Assembly: GCA_019119635.1 (NCBI GenBank)
Contig: DWWP01000010.1
Coordinates: 49,614-113,613 of the forward strand
Direction: 5' to 3'
Source: Candidatus Dietzia intestinipullorum
Lineage (GTDB): Bacteria; Actinomycetota; Actinomycetes; Mycobacteriales; Mycobacteriaceae
DNA length: 64,000 nt
Made by a program: the position numbers and the translations under genes. Each line of letters opens with the position of its first letter. The stretch's first letter is position 1. This document shows, piece after piece, positions 53,130-62,517 of the stretch. The notes beneath the pieces were generated by a model. The model did no database searches. It saw only the letters and a program-made list of their open reading frames with translations, and was not told the DNA's origin.

Positions 53130-54761
53130 TCAGTCGCGCGGGAGCGGCTTGACCATCGGGAACAGGATGGTCTCCCGGATCCCGAGTCCGGTGAGCGCCA
53201 TGAGCAGGCGGTCGATACCCATGCCGAGACCGGCCGAGGGCGGCATGCCCTGCTCCATCGCGGCGAGGAAGTCCTCGTCGAGCACCATCGCCTCGTCGTC
53301 GCCGGCCGCGGCCAGGCGCGCCTGGTCCTCGAAACGCTGACGCTGGACCACCGGGTCCACCAACTCGGAGTAGGCGGTCGCCAACTCGAATCCACGGACG
53401 TAGAGGTCCCACTTCTCGGTGACACCACGGTCGGTGCGGTGATCACGGGTCAGCGGCGAGGTCTCGACGGGGAAGTCGCGGACGAAGACCGGGCCCTCCA
53501 GCTGGTCGGCACACAGGTGCTCCCACAGCTCCTCGACGAGCTTGCCGTGGAGCCAGCCCTGCCCCTCGGGTACCTCCAGGCCGACCTCCGCCGCCAGCGA
53601 GGTGAGCTCGTCGACGGTCGAGTCGACCGTCACCGTCTCCGCGCCGCCGGTGGCGAGTTCGGGGTGCTTGCGCTGCAGCGCCTCGTTGAGTGAGGGGTAC
53701 ATCTTCATCTCGCGCCACCGGCCGCCCAGATCGAACTCGGTGCCGTCCACGAGCGTGACCGTGGTGGAGCCGAACACCTCGGTGGCCACCTCCTGGATGA
53801 CCTCGCGGATCATCGTGGCGGCCGTGTCGTAGTCGCCGTACGCCTGGTACGTCTCGAGCATCGCGAACTCGGGGCTGTGCGAGGAGTCCACGCCCTCGTT
53901 ACGGAAGTTGCGGTTGATCTCGAAGACCCGCTCGATGCCGCCCACCACGCACCGCTTGAGGTACAGCTCGGGGGCGATCCGCAGGTACAGGTCCAGATCC
54001 AGCGCGTTGGAGTGGGTGACAAACGGCCGGGCCGCGGCGCCGCCGTGCAGCGTCTGCAGCATGGGCGTCTCGACCTCGAGGAAGCCGCGGTCCTCCAGCG
54101 CGTGCCGGAGGGCGCGGACGACCTTGATGCGCAGGACCGCGTTGCGGCGGGCCTGCTCGCGCATGATGAGGTCCGTGTAGCGCTGCCGGGTCCGAGTGTC
54201 CTCGCTCAGGTCCTTGTGCGCCACCGGCAGCGGACGCAGCGACTTGGCCGCGAGCACCCACTCATCGGCCATGACGGACAGTTCGCCGCGCTTGGACCGC
54301 ACCACGCGGCCGGTCACCGACACGTGATCGCCCAGGTCCACGTCCTGCTTCCAGGCGTCGAGGCGCTCCTGCCCCACATTGGCCAGCGAGAGCATGGCCT
54401 GCAGCTGCGGGGCGAACGCGCTGGGCTCCCCCTCCGCCGCCGGGACGGACAGGTCCGCCGCCGGGTCCACGCCGTCCTGGAGGCGGACAAAGCAGAGTTT
54501 GCCGGTGTTGCGGACGAACAGCACGCGGCCGGCCACCGACACCTCCACGTCGGTCTCCTCGCCCGGCTCGAGGGCGGCGAAGCGCGGGTCCGCGGCGATC
54601 TCGGCCAGGGAGTGCGTGCGCGGCACGTCGACCGGGTAGGCCTGCCCGCCCGAGTCGAGCAGGCGCTGCCGCTTGTCGCGGCGGATGCGGAGCTGCTCAG
54701 GGGTGTCGTCTGCGGGCTCGCTCGTGGCGGCCCCGGGCACGGCGGAAGTCGAGTCGGTCAC
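53130..54761 (-). CDS. lysS: Lysyl-tRNA synthetase, class II
   Basis: A protein of 543 residues. An OB-fold anticodon domain ([24 protein letters not shown]) is followed by the class II core: motif 2 [20 protein letters not shown] and motif 3 [15 protein letters not shown]. It charges tRNA-Lys. The N-terminal 30 residues are an unconserved tail. GTG 54761 overlaps the stop of the ABC exporter gene by four bases (GTGA), so it may be expressed with that operon, an unusual setting. Longer track ORF: wrong-frame read-through. Confidence 0.93.
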   Translation of the reverse strand: MTDSTSAVPGAATSEPADDTPEQLRIRRDKRQRLLDSGGQAYPVDVPRTHSLAEIAADPRFAALEPGEETDVEVSVAGRVLFVRNTGKLCFVRLQDGVDPAADLSVPAAEGEPSAFAPQLQAMLSLANVGQERLDAWKQDVDLGDHVSVTGRVVRSKRGELSVMADEWVLAAKSLRPLPVAHKDLSEDTRTRQRYTDLIMREQARRNAVLRIKVVRALRHALEDRGFLEVETPMLQTLHGGAAARPFVTHSNALDLDLYLRIAPELYLKRCVVGGIERVFEINRNFRNEGVDSSHSPEFAMLETYQAYGDYDTAATMIREVIQEVATEVFGSTTVTLVDGTEFDLGGRWREMKMYPSLNEALQRKHPELATGGAETVTVDSTVDELTSLAAEVGLEVPEGQGWLHGKLVEELWEHLCADQLEGPVFVRDFPVETSPLTRDHRTDRGVTEKWDLYVRGFELATAYSELVDPVVQRQRFEDQARLAAAGDDEAMVLDEDFLAAMEQGMPPSAGLGMGIDRLLMALTGLGIRETILFPMVKPLPRD

Positions 54762-56626
54762 GACCTCCGAGGATAGTCGGCCCGGTCTCCCCCGGCCGAA
54801 CCCGCGGTGGCCGCGTCCCACAGGTCGGCGTACCGGCCCGCCGAGTCGAGCAGTCCGGCGTGCGTGCCGGACTCCACGATCCGGCCCTCCTCCACCACGA
54901 GGATGCGGTCCGCGCGCCGCGCCTGGTCCAGCCGGTGCGCCACCATCACCGTGGTCCGGCCGCGCCGCACCCCGTCCACGGCCTCGTCGAGTACCCCGGC
55001 GTCCTGCGGCGAGGCCTCGGAGGCGGCCTCGTCGAGGACTATCACCAGGGGGTCGAGCACCGCCACGCGTGCGAGGGCGAGCTGCTGGGCCCGCACCGAC
55101 GACACCTCGAGCCCCGCCGGGCCGAGCTCCGTGTCGAGCTGCTCGGGCAGCCCGCGCGCCCAGTCCGCCAGCCCGACGAGCCCGAGCGCCGACCACAGGA
55201 CCGCCTCGCCCGCCCCCGGCGACACCAGGTCGAGGTTCGACCGGACGGTCCCCGGGAAGACGAAGCCCTCCTGCGCGACCAGCGCGACGACCCGCGCCCG
55301 CTCGGCCCCCTCCAGCGCGCTCACCTCGAGTCCGCCCACGGTGACCGTGCCGGCGTCCGCCTCGCGGACCCCGGCGACCGCCCCGGCGATCGTCGACTTG
55401 CCCGAGCCGGAGGCCCCCACGAGCGCCACGGTCGCCCCCGCGGGGACGTCGAAGCCGATGTCGACGACGACGGGGCGGGCGCCGTATCCGGCCGTGAGCC
55501 CGTGGACACGCAGGGAGCCGGCGTCGGTGGCGCGCGGCGAGTCGGCGTCGTTGTCGTCATCGCTGTCGTTGTCGTCGTTGTCGTCGTCGTTGTCGGGGCC
55601 GCCGGGGTGGTCGTCGTCGATCATCCCCACGATCCGGCTCAGCGACGCCGCGGCCGAGTGGAGCTGGTCGAGGGTCATGATCAGCCGGCCGATCGGGTCG
55701 AAGAGCCGCAGGAAGAACAGGACGGCGGTGGTGGCCTCGCCGAGCGTGACGACCCCGGCGTCGACCAGCGTGAACCCGGTGACGAGCAGGGTCGCGACCC
55801 CGAGGAACTCGGCGAGGTTGACGCCGCCGAAGAGCCGGGTGTTGGCGATCTGCACCAGGACGTCGAGGCGGGCGACGCGCCAGGACGGCGCGGCCAGCCG
55901 CGGCCGGAGGACGTCGGCCAACAGGTGGGCGCGGACGGTCTCGGCGCCCCGCACCGCCCCCAGCACGACTCCGGCGCGGCGGGCCCGCTCGGCCCGTTCG
56001 GCCCGGTACATCGGCGGCGCCTCGCGCAGGTACCGGCGCGCGGCGAGCCCGTAGACGGGGACGGTGACCAGCAGCAGCGCCACCGCGAACGACCAGTGGA
56101 CGGTCGCCATGCCGATCACCGTGACGACGATGCCGGTGCCCGCCCCCACCAGCGCGGGCACGCCGGTGTTGACGGCGGTGGTCACGGCGGCCACGTCGTC
56201 GCTGGACCGCGAGACGACGTCGCCGGAGCCCGCGCTCTCGATCTCGAGCTGGCGCCGGCGCAGCGCGGCGCCGATCGCCCTCTCCCGCAGGCGAGCGATC
56301 ACCCGGTCCGCGGCGCCGGCGGACAGGATCGTCCCCGCGACGTCGAGGGCCGCGCCCACGACGAGGGCGGCCGTCACCACCACGACCACCCGGCCGATCC
56401 CCGAGTCGCCGACGAGCCAGGTGGCGGACGGGGCGCCGGAGGCCAGGTCGACCAGGCCCCCGAGGGCCCGCGGCAGGACCAGTCCGCACGCCGCCGAGAT
56501 CAGCAGGAGAACCACGGCGGCCGCGATCCGCGCCCGGTGCGCGCGTGCGAGCCCGGACAGCTCCGCGCGGATCCGCGCGCCGGAGGCCAGCGGCAGCGCG
56601 GTCGGGGTCTGCGGGGAGGCGGTCAT
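54758..56626 (-). CDS. ABC exporter half-transporter with intact Walker motifs (subunit B)
   Basis: A protein of 622 residues: six membrane segments (about 30-330), a linker, and a nucleotide-binding domain. Walker A is GASGSGKST, the Q-loop VAQEGFVF, Walker B VIVLDEAA with glutamate, H-loop VMVAHRLDQ. The signature is degenerate (VSSVRAQQ instead of LSGGQ). The linker is a run of Asp/Asn ([15 protein letters not shown]). It overlaps its partner by four bases (ATGA). The partner has the opposite defect, so together they would form one good ATP site. Export substrate unknown. Confidence 0.85.
   Translation of the reverse strand: MTASPQTPTALPLASGARIRAELSGLARAHRARIAAAVVLLLISAACGLVLPRALGGLVDLASGAPSATWLVGDSGIGRVVVVVTAALVVGAALDVAGTILSAGAADRVIARLRERAIGAALRRRQLEIESAGSGDVVSRSSDDVAAVTTAVNTGVPALVGAGTGIVVTVIGMATVHWSFAVALLLVTVPVYGLAARRYLREAPPMYRAERAERARRAGVVLGAVRGAETVRAHLLADVLRPRLAAPSWRVARLDVLVQIANTRLFGGVNLAEFLGVATLLVTGFTLVDAGVVTLGEATTAVLFFLRLFDPIGRLIMTLDQLHSAAASLSRIVGMIDDDHPGGPDNDDDNDDNDSDDDNDADSPRATDAGSLRVHGLTAGYGARPVVVDIGFDVPAGATVALVGASGSGKSTIAGAVAGVREADAGTVTVGGLEVSALEGAERARVVALVAQEGFVFPGTVRSNLDLVSPGAGEAVLWSALGLVGLADWARGLPEQLDTELGPAGLEVSSVRAQQLALARVAVLDPLVIVLDEAASEASPQDAGVLDEAVDGVRRGRTTVMVAHRLDQARRADRILVVEEGRIVESGTHAGLLDSAGRYADLWDAATAGSAGGDRADYPRRS
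55541..55596. repeat. GTC/GTT trinucleotide microsatellite within the ABC exporter gene
   Basis: About 56 bases of repeated GTC, GTT and related triplets on the plus strand encode the Asp/Asn-rich linker of the subunit B protein. Trinucleotide runs keep frame when they slip, so the linker length may vary among strains. Confidence 0.75.
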
Positions 56627-58332
56627 GCGCGCACCCGCCAGGCCGGCGAGGAACTGAACACGAGGGTGGTGCGGCCGGCGCGGGCCGCCGCGACCGAACG
56701 GGCGACTTCGATCTCGGTCACGGAGTCGAGCGCCGTGGTCGGGTTCTCGAGGACCAGGATGTCCGGGTCGGCAGCGAGGGCGCGTGCCAGGAGCACCCGC
56801 TGGCGTTGGCCGCCGGAGAGCCGGGTGCCCGCCTCGCCCACCTCGGAGTCCGGGCCCTCGGGCAGCACGCGGAGCACGTCCGCGCAGCCCGCGTCGTCGA
56901 GGGCGCGCCGGGTCGTCGCCTCGTCCGCCCGACCGAGGGAGACGTTCGCGGTGACGGTGCCCGCGAACAGCATCGCGTCGCCGCCGGTCACCAGGATCGC
57001 GCGGCGGGTGCTCGCCACGCTCCACCCGGCGGTGGTGGCGCCGTCGAGCCGGACCGTGGCGCCGTCGTCGCGACCGGAGAGCGCGGCGAGGAGCGTGGCC
57101 GCGGACCGGCGGTCGGTGTCCACCACGTGCAGGGCCCCGGCGGGGACGTCGAGCGGGGCGAACCCGGGCGCCTCCACCCGCACGGCCACGGCGCTGCCGC
57201 CCGGCCCGCCGACGGCCGGGTCGGCCGCGGGCGGATCGGCCGCGGGGTGTTCGGGGTCCGGCGTGGCCTCCGGTGCCTGGAGGACGTCCAGCACCCGGCC
57301 GGCGGACGCCGTCCCGGCCGCCCACACCATCCAGACGTTGCGCCCGAGCATGGTCATGGGGCCCACCAGCATCTGCGCGATCGTCACCACGATCACGAGG
57401 TCGCCCACGGTGAGCCGGCCCGCGAAGGTCTGGTGCGCGGCGAGCATCGCGGTGCCCACCACGAACAGTCCACCCACGACCTCCGTGATCCCGCCGAGCC
57501 CGGCCCGCGCGACGTTGGCGGACAGCGCGGTGCCCAGGGCGTGCCGCGACGCCCGCTCGTAGCGCCGGGTGGCCTCGCGGGAGGCGCCGAACCCGGCGAC
57601 CACCCGGAGCCCGGCGACGAAGTCGGCGGCCACGCTCGCGGCGACCCCGGCCGCGTGCTGGGCCCGGCGGAGCCTCCCGCTGAGCGGACCGGCGAGCCGG
57701 CTGGCGACATAGGCGGTGGCCACCGCCCCGGCGAGGACGCCCAGCCCGAGCGGCCACCACACCCAGAGCAGCACGGCGCCGCCGGCGACGACGGCCGCGA
57801 TCTCGCCGATCGGCAGGACCGCCAGCATCTTGGTCCGGGCCAGGGCCTGGGCGTCCGTCCCTGCCACGGTGAGCAGGTCGCCGGGCCTGCGGTGCCCGCC
57901 GCCCACCCCGTGGTGGTCGGTCACGCGGTCGGTGACCAGCATCCGGATCTCGTGGTCGATGTAGCCGAGGGCGGCGTGCGCGAGTCGGGACCCGAACCGG
58001 TAGCCGAGGGCGAGGAGACAGAAGACGACGACGAGGAGCGCCACCGCGAGGGCGATGCCGCGGGCGTCGCCGTCGGCCAGGGGCCCGTCGACGGCCCTGC
58101 CCACCACCACGGGGACGGCGATCTCCCCGAACTGGTGCAGCACGGTCAGCACCGCGGCGGCGAGGGTGGTCCGGGGGTGCGAGCGCATCACCTGCCACAC
58201 CAGGCCGGCGGGCGTGGTGCGTCCGGTCACCCGGAGCGTGCGGTGCCGGATCTCCTCGCGCGGGGGGACGAAGAGCCAGCGGTCGAGCGGACCGCCGGGG
58301 GCGACGGACGCGTCACGGCTCGCAGTGGGCAT
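56623..58332 (-). CDS. ABC exporter half-transporter lacking Walker A (subunit A)
   Basis: A protein of 569 residues with six membrane segments and a nucleotide-binding domain. Walker A is gone: the expected place reads LHVVDTDRRSAATLL. Walker B is VLENPTTALD, with Asn where the catalytic pair should be Asp-Glu, and the H-loop is SSSPAW. Only the signature is perfect (RLSGGQRQRV). ATG 58332 follows AAGGATCC; the track start adds eight residues. It overlaps subunit B (ATGA). Heterodimeric exporters often have one dead site, but a full loss of Walker A is extreme. Confidence 0.85.
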   Translation of the reverse strand: MPTASRDASVAPGGPLDRWLFVPPREEIRHRTLRVTGRTTPAGLVWQVMRSHPRTTLAAAVLTVLHQFGEIAVPVVVGRAVDGPLADGDARGIALAVALLVVVFCLLALGYRFGSRLAHAALGYIDHEIRMLVTDRVTDHHGVGGGHRRPGDLLTVAGTDAQALARTKMLAVLPIGEIAAVVAGGAVLLWVWWPLGLGVLAGAVATAYVASRLAGPLSGRLRRAQHAAGVAASVAADFVAGLRVVAGFGASREATRRYERASRHALGTALSANVARAGLGGITEVVGGLFVVGTAMLAAHQTFAGRLTVGDLVIVVTIAQMLVGPMTMLGRNVWMVWAAGTASAGRVLDVLQAPEATPDPEHPAADPPAADPAVGGPGGSAVAVRVEAPGFAPLDVPAGALHVVDTDRRSAATLLAALSGRDDGATVRLDGATTAGWSVASTRRAILVTGGDAMLFAGTVTANVSLGRADEATTRRALDDAGCADVLRVLPEGPDSEVGEAGTRLSGGQRQRVLLARALAADPDILVLENPTTALDSVTEIEVARSVAAARAGRTTLVFSSSPAWRVRA

Positions 58333-58418
58333 GGATCCTTCTCGTCGGTCGGCCAACGGCCAGGTCAGCCTAGCCTCGACGGGGATCGCGGCCGGTCAGG
58401 GCCCGCGCGAAGGATGGT

Positions 58419-58844
58419 TCAGTGCGCGGAGATCGCGGAACGCTCTCGCACCAGGTGGCCCGCCCCGGTGAGGAGTCCGAGCGCCCGTCCGGCGCGGAGG
58501 GCGTCGTGGCCGCCGTCGACCGCGCGGACGGCGGTGACGCCGCGCGAGTGCAGCTCCCACGTGAAGAGCTCGGCGTCCAGGCCGTCGTCGCTGACCAGCA
58601 CGACGTCGCGGTGCTCCGAGACGGCGGCGAGGGTCGTCTCCGAGCGCGGGTCGAGGAACTCGACCACGGGGCGCGCTGCGACGGCCACCGCGCCGGCGAG
58701 CACGCCCTGCCGCTCGCGCTGCGCGCGGGAGCGGATGTCCACGACGAGCGCGCCGGCCTCGACCGCGGCGCGGTAGCCGGCCACGTCGAGGGTGGTGGCG
58801 CACGGGGCGGCCTCGGCTCGGGTGGCGGGGGCTGCGGTGATCAT
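58419..58844 (-). CDS. Rhodanese-like domain protein without catalytic cysteine
   Basis: A protein of 141 residues with one rhodanese fold (DVAGYRAAVEAGALVVDIRS, DGGHDALRAG). The active-site loop, usually CxxGxR, reads SDDGLDAE, so sulfur transfer is unlikely; a binding role is possible. ATG 58844 was chosen because TATTAT on this strand ends seven bases before it, implying a leaderless mRNA; ATG 58853 would overlap that -10. The gene precedes the ABC exporter on the same strand by 86 bases. Promoter overlaps the TetR-type palindrome. Confidence 0.72.
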   Translation of the reverse strand: MITAAPATRAEAAPCATTLDVAGYRAAVEAGALVVDIRSRAQRERQGVLAGAVAVAARPVVEFLDPRSETTLAAVSEHRDVVLVSDDGLDAELFTWELHSRGVTAVRAVDGGHDALRAGRALGLLTGAGHLVRERSAISAH

Positions 58845-58855
58845 GACGCCCATAA

Positions 58856-58875
58856 TAGACAGACCGGTCTATCTA
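58856..58875. promoter_or_regulatory. TetR-type palindrome over the rhodanese-like gene promoter
   Basis: TAGACAGACCGGTCTATCTA is a 20-bp dyad with one mismatched pair. It overlaps the TATTAT -10 of the rhodanese-like gene, so a bound repressor would block it. No TetR gene lies next to it, so the regulator must be elsewhere. Confidence 0.6.
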
Positions 58876-58906
58876 CTTCAAGAGGCAGTACCAGGCCGGC
58901 TCGTGG

Positions 58907-58937
58907 TTGACGTGTCATGTATTTGACGTATCATCAA
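58907..58937. promoter_or_regulatory. Tandem operator-like repeats before the DODA-type gene
   Basis: TTGACGTGTCAT (58907-58918) and TTGACGTATCAT (58923-58934) are direct repeats 16 bases apart; the second extends to TTGACGTATCATCAA, an imperfect TTGA/TCAA dyad. The shape fits MarR-type operators. They end 21 bases before the ATG. Confidence 0.6.
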
Positions 58938-58958
58938 GTCAGACCCCAGGAGGAATCC

Positions 58959-59747
58959 ATGACCGCCGCACACCAGCGCCAGCCCGCCGCCTTCATCGGC
59001 CACGGCGTCCCCCTCAACGCCCTCGAGGACAATGCGTGGACCCGCGAGTGGGCGGCGCTCGGCCGGGAACTGCCCCGCCCCCGCGCGGTCCTCGCCGTCT
59101 CGGCCCACTGGTACATCAACGCGACCGCCGTGACCGCGATGCCCGACCCGCGGACGATCCACGACTTCTACGGCTTCCCCAGAGAGCTCGCCGAGTTCGA
59201 CTACCCCGCGTCCGGCGCGCCCGAGCTCGCCGCCGAGGTCGCCGAGGCCGTCAAGCCCACCTGGGTGGGTGCCGACCAGGACTCCTGGGGGCTCGACCAC
59301 GGCACGTGGTCCGTCCTGACCCACGTATTCCCCGACGCCGATGTCCCCGTCGCGCAGCTCTCCGTCGACGCCACCAAACCGGCGGGCTACCACTTCGACC
59401 TGGGCACCAGGCTCGCGACGTTGCGCGATTCCGGGGTCCTGGTCCTGGCCAGCGGCAACATCGTGCACAACCTCCGGACCGTGGACCCGTCGCTCGGGGA
59501 CGCCGGAACGGACTGGGCGCACCGCTTCGACGACCACGCCCAGGAGATCCTCACCGAGCACCCCGAGGACGCGCTCAAGCTCATCGAGCACCCGGACGCC
59601 CCACTCGCCGTCCCCACCGCCGACCACTTCCTGCCGCTGCTCTACACCGCGGGCATGGCCGCGGCGTCCGGGGAGACGCTCGAGGCGTTCAGCAAGGGAT
59701 ACACCTGGGGCTCGGTCTCCATGACCAGCTACCGCTCCGCCGCGTGA
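58959..59747 (+). CDS. 4,5-DOPA dioxygenase extradiol-type protein (LigB/YgiD family)
   Basis: A protein of 262 residues of the class III extradiol dioxygenase family. Likely metal-binding histidines lie in FIGHGVPLNAL, VSAHWYINAT and ADHFLPLLY, and a further conserved His in GLDHGTWSVL. Family members cleave catechols such as DOPA using iron or zinc; E. coli YgiD acts on DOPA. ATG 58959 follows AGGAGG at good distance; the track ORF is 14 codons too long. Substrate unknown. It is divergent from the rhodanese-like gene. Confidence 0.85.
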   Translation: MTAAHQRQPAAFIGHGVPLNALEDNAWTREWAALGRELPRPRAVLAVSAHWYINATAVTAMPDPRTIHDFYGFPRELAEFDYPASGAPELAAEVAEAVKPTWVGADQDSWGLDHGTWSVLTHVFPDADVPVAQLSVDATKPAGYHFDLGTRLATLRDSGVLVLASGNIVHNLRTVDPSLGDAGTDWAHRFDDHAQEILTEHPEDALKLIEHPDAPLAVPTADHFLPLLYTAGMAAASGETLEAFSKGYTWGSVSMTSYRSAA

Positions 59748-59774
59748 ATCCCCGCGCGGGTGCAGAATGAGCGG

Positions 59775-60284
59775 GTGCCCCTGCCCCGACCCGCCGCCCC
59801 CACAGACGTCCCCACCCTCCGCGAGATCGAGATCTCCGCGGGCGACGCGTTCCGGGACATCGACATGGCGGCGATCGCCCATGATGATCCCCCCACACCC
59901 GAGAGCTACCTCGAGGCCGTCGAGCTGCGTCACCTGTGGGTGATCGACGACGATGACGCGACGCCCGTGGCCTACCTCTGGGCGTTCGAGCTGGACGGCG
60001 GACTACACATCGAGCAGGTCAGCGTGGCCGCCACCCATGCCCGCCGCGGCCTGGGGCGCGCGCTCATCGAGCACGCCGCCGGGCTCGCGCGGGAGCGGGG
60101 CGCGCCGTGCCTGACCCTCACCACGTTCGCGCAGGTCCCGTGGAACGCGCCCTACTACGAGCGGATCGGCTTCCGCACCCTGGACGAGAACGAGTTGTCC
60201 CCCGGGCTGCGCGCCATCCGCGACGCCGAGGCCGCGCACGGCCTGGGCGAGTGGCCGCGGGTCTGCATGCGGCTCGACCTCTGA
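59775..60284 (+). CDS. GNAT-family N-acetyltransferase
   Basis: A protein of 169 residues. Acetyl-CoA-binding motif A is visible in IEQVSVAATHARRGLGRALIEH, and motif B in VPWNAPYYERIGFRTLDE. The acceptor is unknown. GTG 59775 was chosen because CAGAAT at 59763-59768 could be a -10 for a leaderless mRNA; the track GTG at 59760 is five codons longer. It follows the dioxygenase by 27 bases and is convergent with coaX. Confidence 0.8.
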   Translation: MPLPRPAAPTDVPTLREIEISAGDAFRDIDMAAIAHDDPPTPESYLEAVELRHLWVIDDDDATPVAYLWAFELDGGLHIEQVSVAATHARRGLGRALIEHAAGLARERGAPCLTLTTFAQVPWNAPYYERIGFRTLDENELSPGLRAIRDAEAAHGLGEWPRVCMRLDL

Positions 60285-60320
60285 CGCCCCGGAGCCTGCC
60301 GCCCGCCGGTCTCCGGGCGC

Positions 60321-61091
60321 TCAGGTGTTGCGTTCGAACACCAGGCGCAGGCCCTCCAGTGCGAGCTCGTGCTCGACGTCGGTGACAGTCCGCGACTCCT
60401 CGGCCACCACGTCCGCACGCATCCCGGTGAGCACCACGGAGGCGTCGGCGAGGCCGTCGACCTCGTCGCGGAGCCGGTTCACCAGCGCGTCGATCTGGCC
60501 GGCGAACCCGATCACGATGCCCGCCTGCAGCGCCGCGACGGTGTTCTTGCCCAACGCGCCACGGGGCCGCACGACCTCGATCTTGCGCAGCGCCGCGGCC
60601 CGTTCGGCCAGGGCGTCCACCGAGATGTCGATGCCGGGGGCGATCGCCCCGCCGAGGAGCTCGCCGCGCCCGGAGATGGCGTCGACGGTGGTCGCGGTGT
60701 CCACGTCGACGACGACGACGGCGCCGTCGAACAGGGTGTGGACCGCCAGCGCGTTGACCACCCTGTCGGACCCCACCTCGCGCGGGTTGTCCACGAGCAG
60801 CGGCACCCCGGTCTTCACCCCAGGCGCCACGACCACCGACGGCAGGTCGGGCCAGTAGTCGGCGGCCATCCGCCGCAGCTCGCCCGTCACGGACGGCACC
60901 ACCGACATCGCCGAGATGCCGGTGAGGCGTCCGGCGCACTCCCCGAGCAGCCCCCGGATCGTCAGGGCCAGTTCGTCGGAGGTCACCGACGGGGACGTGC
61001 GCATGCTCCACGTCCGCTCGAGCGGCCCCCCGTCCGGCGGGAACACGCCGAGGCGGATGTGCGTGTTCCCGACATCGACGGTGAGGAGCAT
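60321..61091 (-). CDS. coaX: Type III pantothenate kinase
   Basis: A protein of 256 residues. The ASKHA phosphate-binding motif DVGNTHIRLGVF opens the protein; GSDRVVNALA, VDVDTATTVDAI and GGAIAPGI follow. It phosphorylates pantothenate, first step of CoA synthesis. The usual DFGTATT is DVDTATT here. ATG 61091 begins 14 bases after the panD stop. Orthologous in place to Rv3600c. Confidence 0.92.
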   Translation of the reverse strand: MLLTVDVGNTHIRLGVFPPDGGPLERTWSMRTSPSVTSDELALTIRGLLGECAGRLTGISAMSVVPSVTGELRRMAADYWPDLPSVVVAPGVKTGVPLLVDNPREVGSDRVVNALAVHTLFDGAVVVVDVDTATTVDAISGRGELLGGAIAPGIDISVDALAERAAALRKIEVVRPRGALGKNTVAALQAGIVIGFAGQIDALVNRLRDEVDGLADASVVLTGMRADVVAEESRTVTDVEHELALEGLRLVFERNT

Positions 61092-61105
61092 CGCGCTACC
61101 CCGAC

Positions 61106-61531
61106 CTAGACCGTGGCGGGCGCGGGGACCCGCGGGTTCTTGAGTCCCGAGCCCTCCGGCACGTCCGCGGGGTCGGTGCCCCGGGCCAGGGCCCGGTTGT
61201 CGGAGTCCACGAACACCACGCGCGGCTGGTGGGCGCGCGCCTCGGCGTCCTCCATGACGGCGTAGGCGATGATGATCACCAGGTCGCCCGGGTGCACCAG
61301 GTGGGCGGCGGCGCCGTTGATGCTGATGACGCCCGACCCGCGCTCGCCGGTGATGGCGTAGGTGGTCAGCCGGGAGCCGTTGTCGATGTCGACGATGTCG
61401 ATCTGCTGGCCCTCGAGCAGGTCGGCCGCGTCCATGAGGTCGGCATCGATCGTGCACGAGCCCACGTAGTGCAGGTCGGCCTGCGTGACGGTGGCCCGGT
61501 GGATCTTGGACTGGAGCATGGTGCGCTGCAT
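61106..61531 (-). CDS. panD: Aspartate 1-decarboxylase proenzyme
   Basis: A protein of 141 residues (139 in M. tuberculosis). The self-cleavage site is YVGSCTID (Gly-Ser), which produces the pyruvoyl group; catalytic surroundings [15 protein letters not shown] and [15 protein letters not shown] are intact. It makes beta-alanine for pantothenate. The ATG overlaps the panC stop by one base (TGATG). Confidence 0.95.
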   Translation of the reverse strand: MQRTMLQSKIHRATVTQADLHYVGSCTIDADLMDAADLLEGQQIDIVDIDNGSRLTTYAITGERGSGVISINGAAAHLVHPGDLVIIIAYAVMEDAEARAHQPRVVFVDSDNRALARGTDPADVPEGSGLKNPRVPAPATV

Positions 61532-62517
61532 CAGATTTCTCCCTGCACGTCTGCGGCCATCTCGGCCTGCTGGGCGGCGACGGTGGCCTCGGCGGCGGCG
61601 ACGAAGCCGGTGCCGATCGCCACGCCGACGTTGTCGATGAGTCGGGTGGTGCCCACGCGGGCGGCCACGAGGAGGCGGCCGGGGCCCTCCTCCGGTGGCT
61701 CTCCGAGGTCACCCGCGCGGAGTTCGAGGTAGTCGACCGAGATCTGCGGCCGCTCCGCCAGCACGGCGCGGGCGGCGTCGAGGACGGCGTCCCGGCCGCC
61801 CTTGGCGGCGAAGGTCCCGGCCACGAGGGCCGCGTTGAGCGTGGTGGCCAGGTCCCGCTCCTCGTCGGAGAGGTAGCGGTTACGGGAACTCAGGGCCAGT
61901 CCGTCGGACTCCCGCACGGTGGGCACGCCCACGATCCGCACGCCCATGTCGAGGTCCGCCACCATCTGCCGGATCAGCACGAGCTGCTGGTAGTCCTTCT
62001 CCCCGAAGAACGCCTGGTGCGGGGCGATGATGTTGAACAATTTGGCCACCACCGTGAGCATCCCGGCGAAGTGCCCGGGGCGGGCCGCACCGTCGAGGAT
62101 GTCGCCCGCCGGGCCGGGCGCGATCGTGGTCCGCGGCCCCTCCGGGTACATCGCGGTGGCCGTGGGCGCGAAGACCAGCTCGATGCCGGCCTCGGCCAGG
62201 CGCGCCACGTCCTCGTCGAGGGTGCGCGGGTAGGTGTCGAGGTCCTCGCCGGGCCCAAACTGCAGCGGGTTGACGAAGATCGACACCACAACCACGGACC
62301 CTGGGGTCCGCCGCGCCGCCTCGACCAACGCGAGGTGCCCCTCGTGGAGCGCCCCCATGGTCGGGACCAGGATGACCTGCTTGCCGACCTTGCGCAGTGA
62401 CTCGGCGACGGCGTGCATCGAGTCGGGCTCGTGGTGGACGGTCAGCTCCCCGCGCGCGTATCCGGAGCCGGGACGCCCGGGCACCGCGGTGTGGACCGGA
62501 TGGGCGGTGGAGGTCAT
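61531..62517 (-). CDS. panC: Pantothenate synthetase
   Basis: A protein of 328 residues (309 in M. tuberculosis). Nucleotide-binding [55 protein letters not shown] and the late SSRNRYLS match PanC. It joins pantoate with beta-alanine using ATP. The N-terminal 25 residues are an extra tail. ATG overlaps the upstream stop by four bases (ATGA). Confidence 0.95.
   Translation of the reverse strand: MTSTAHPVHTAVPGRPGSGYARGELTVHHEPDSMHAVAESLRKVGKQVILVPTMGALHEGHLALVEAARRTPGSVVVVSIFVNPLQFGPGEDLDTYPRTLDEDVARLAEAGIELVFAPTATAMYPEGPRTTIAPGPAGDILDGAARPGHFAGMLTVVAKLFNIIAPHQAFFGEKDYQQLVLIRQMVADLDMGVRIVGVPTVRESDGLALSSRNRYLSDEERDLATTLNAALVAGTFAAKGGRDAVLDAARAVLAERPQISVDYLELRAGDLGEPPEEGPGRLLVAARVGTTRLIDNVGVAIGTGFVAAAEATVAAQQAEMAADVQGEI

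Noticed and set aside
56627-58198. N-terminal part of the 1146-residue ORF
   Set aside because: Wrong-frame translation of ABC subunit A; real subunit B starts at 56626.
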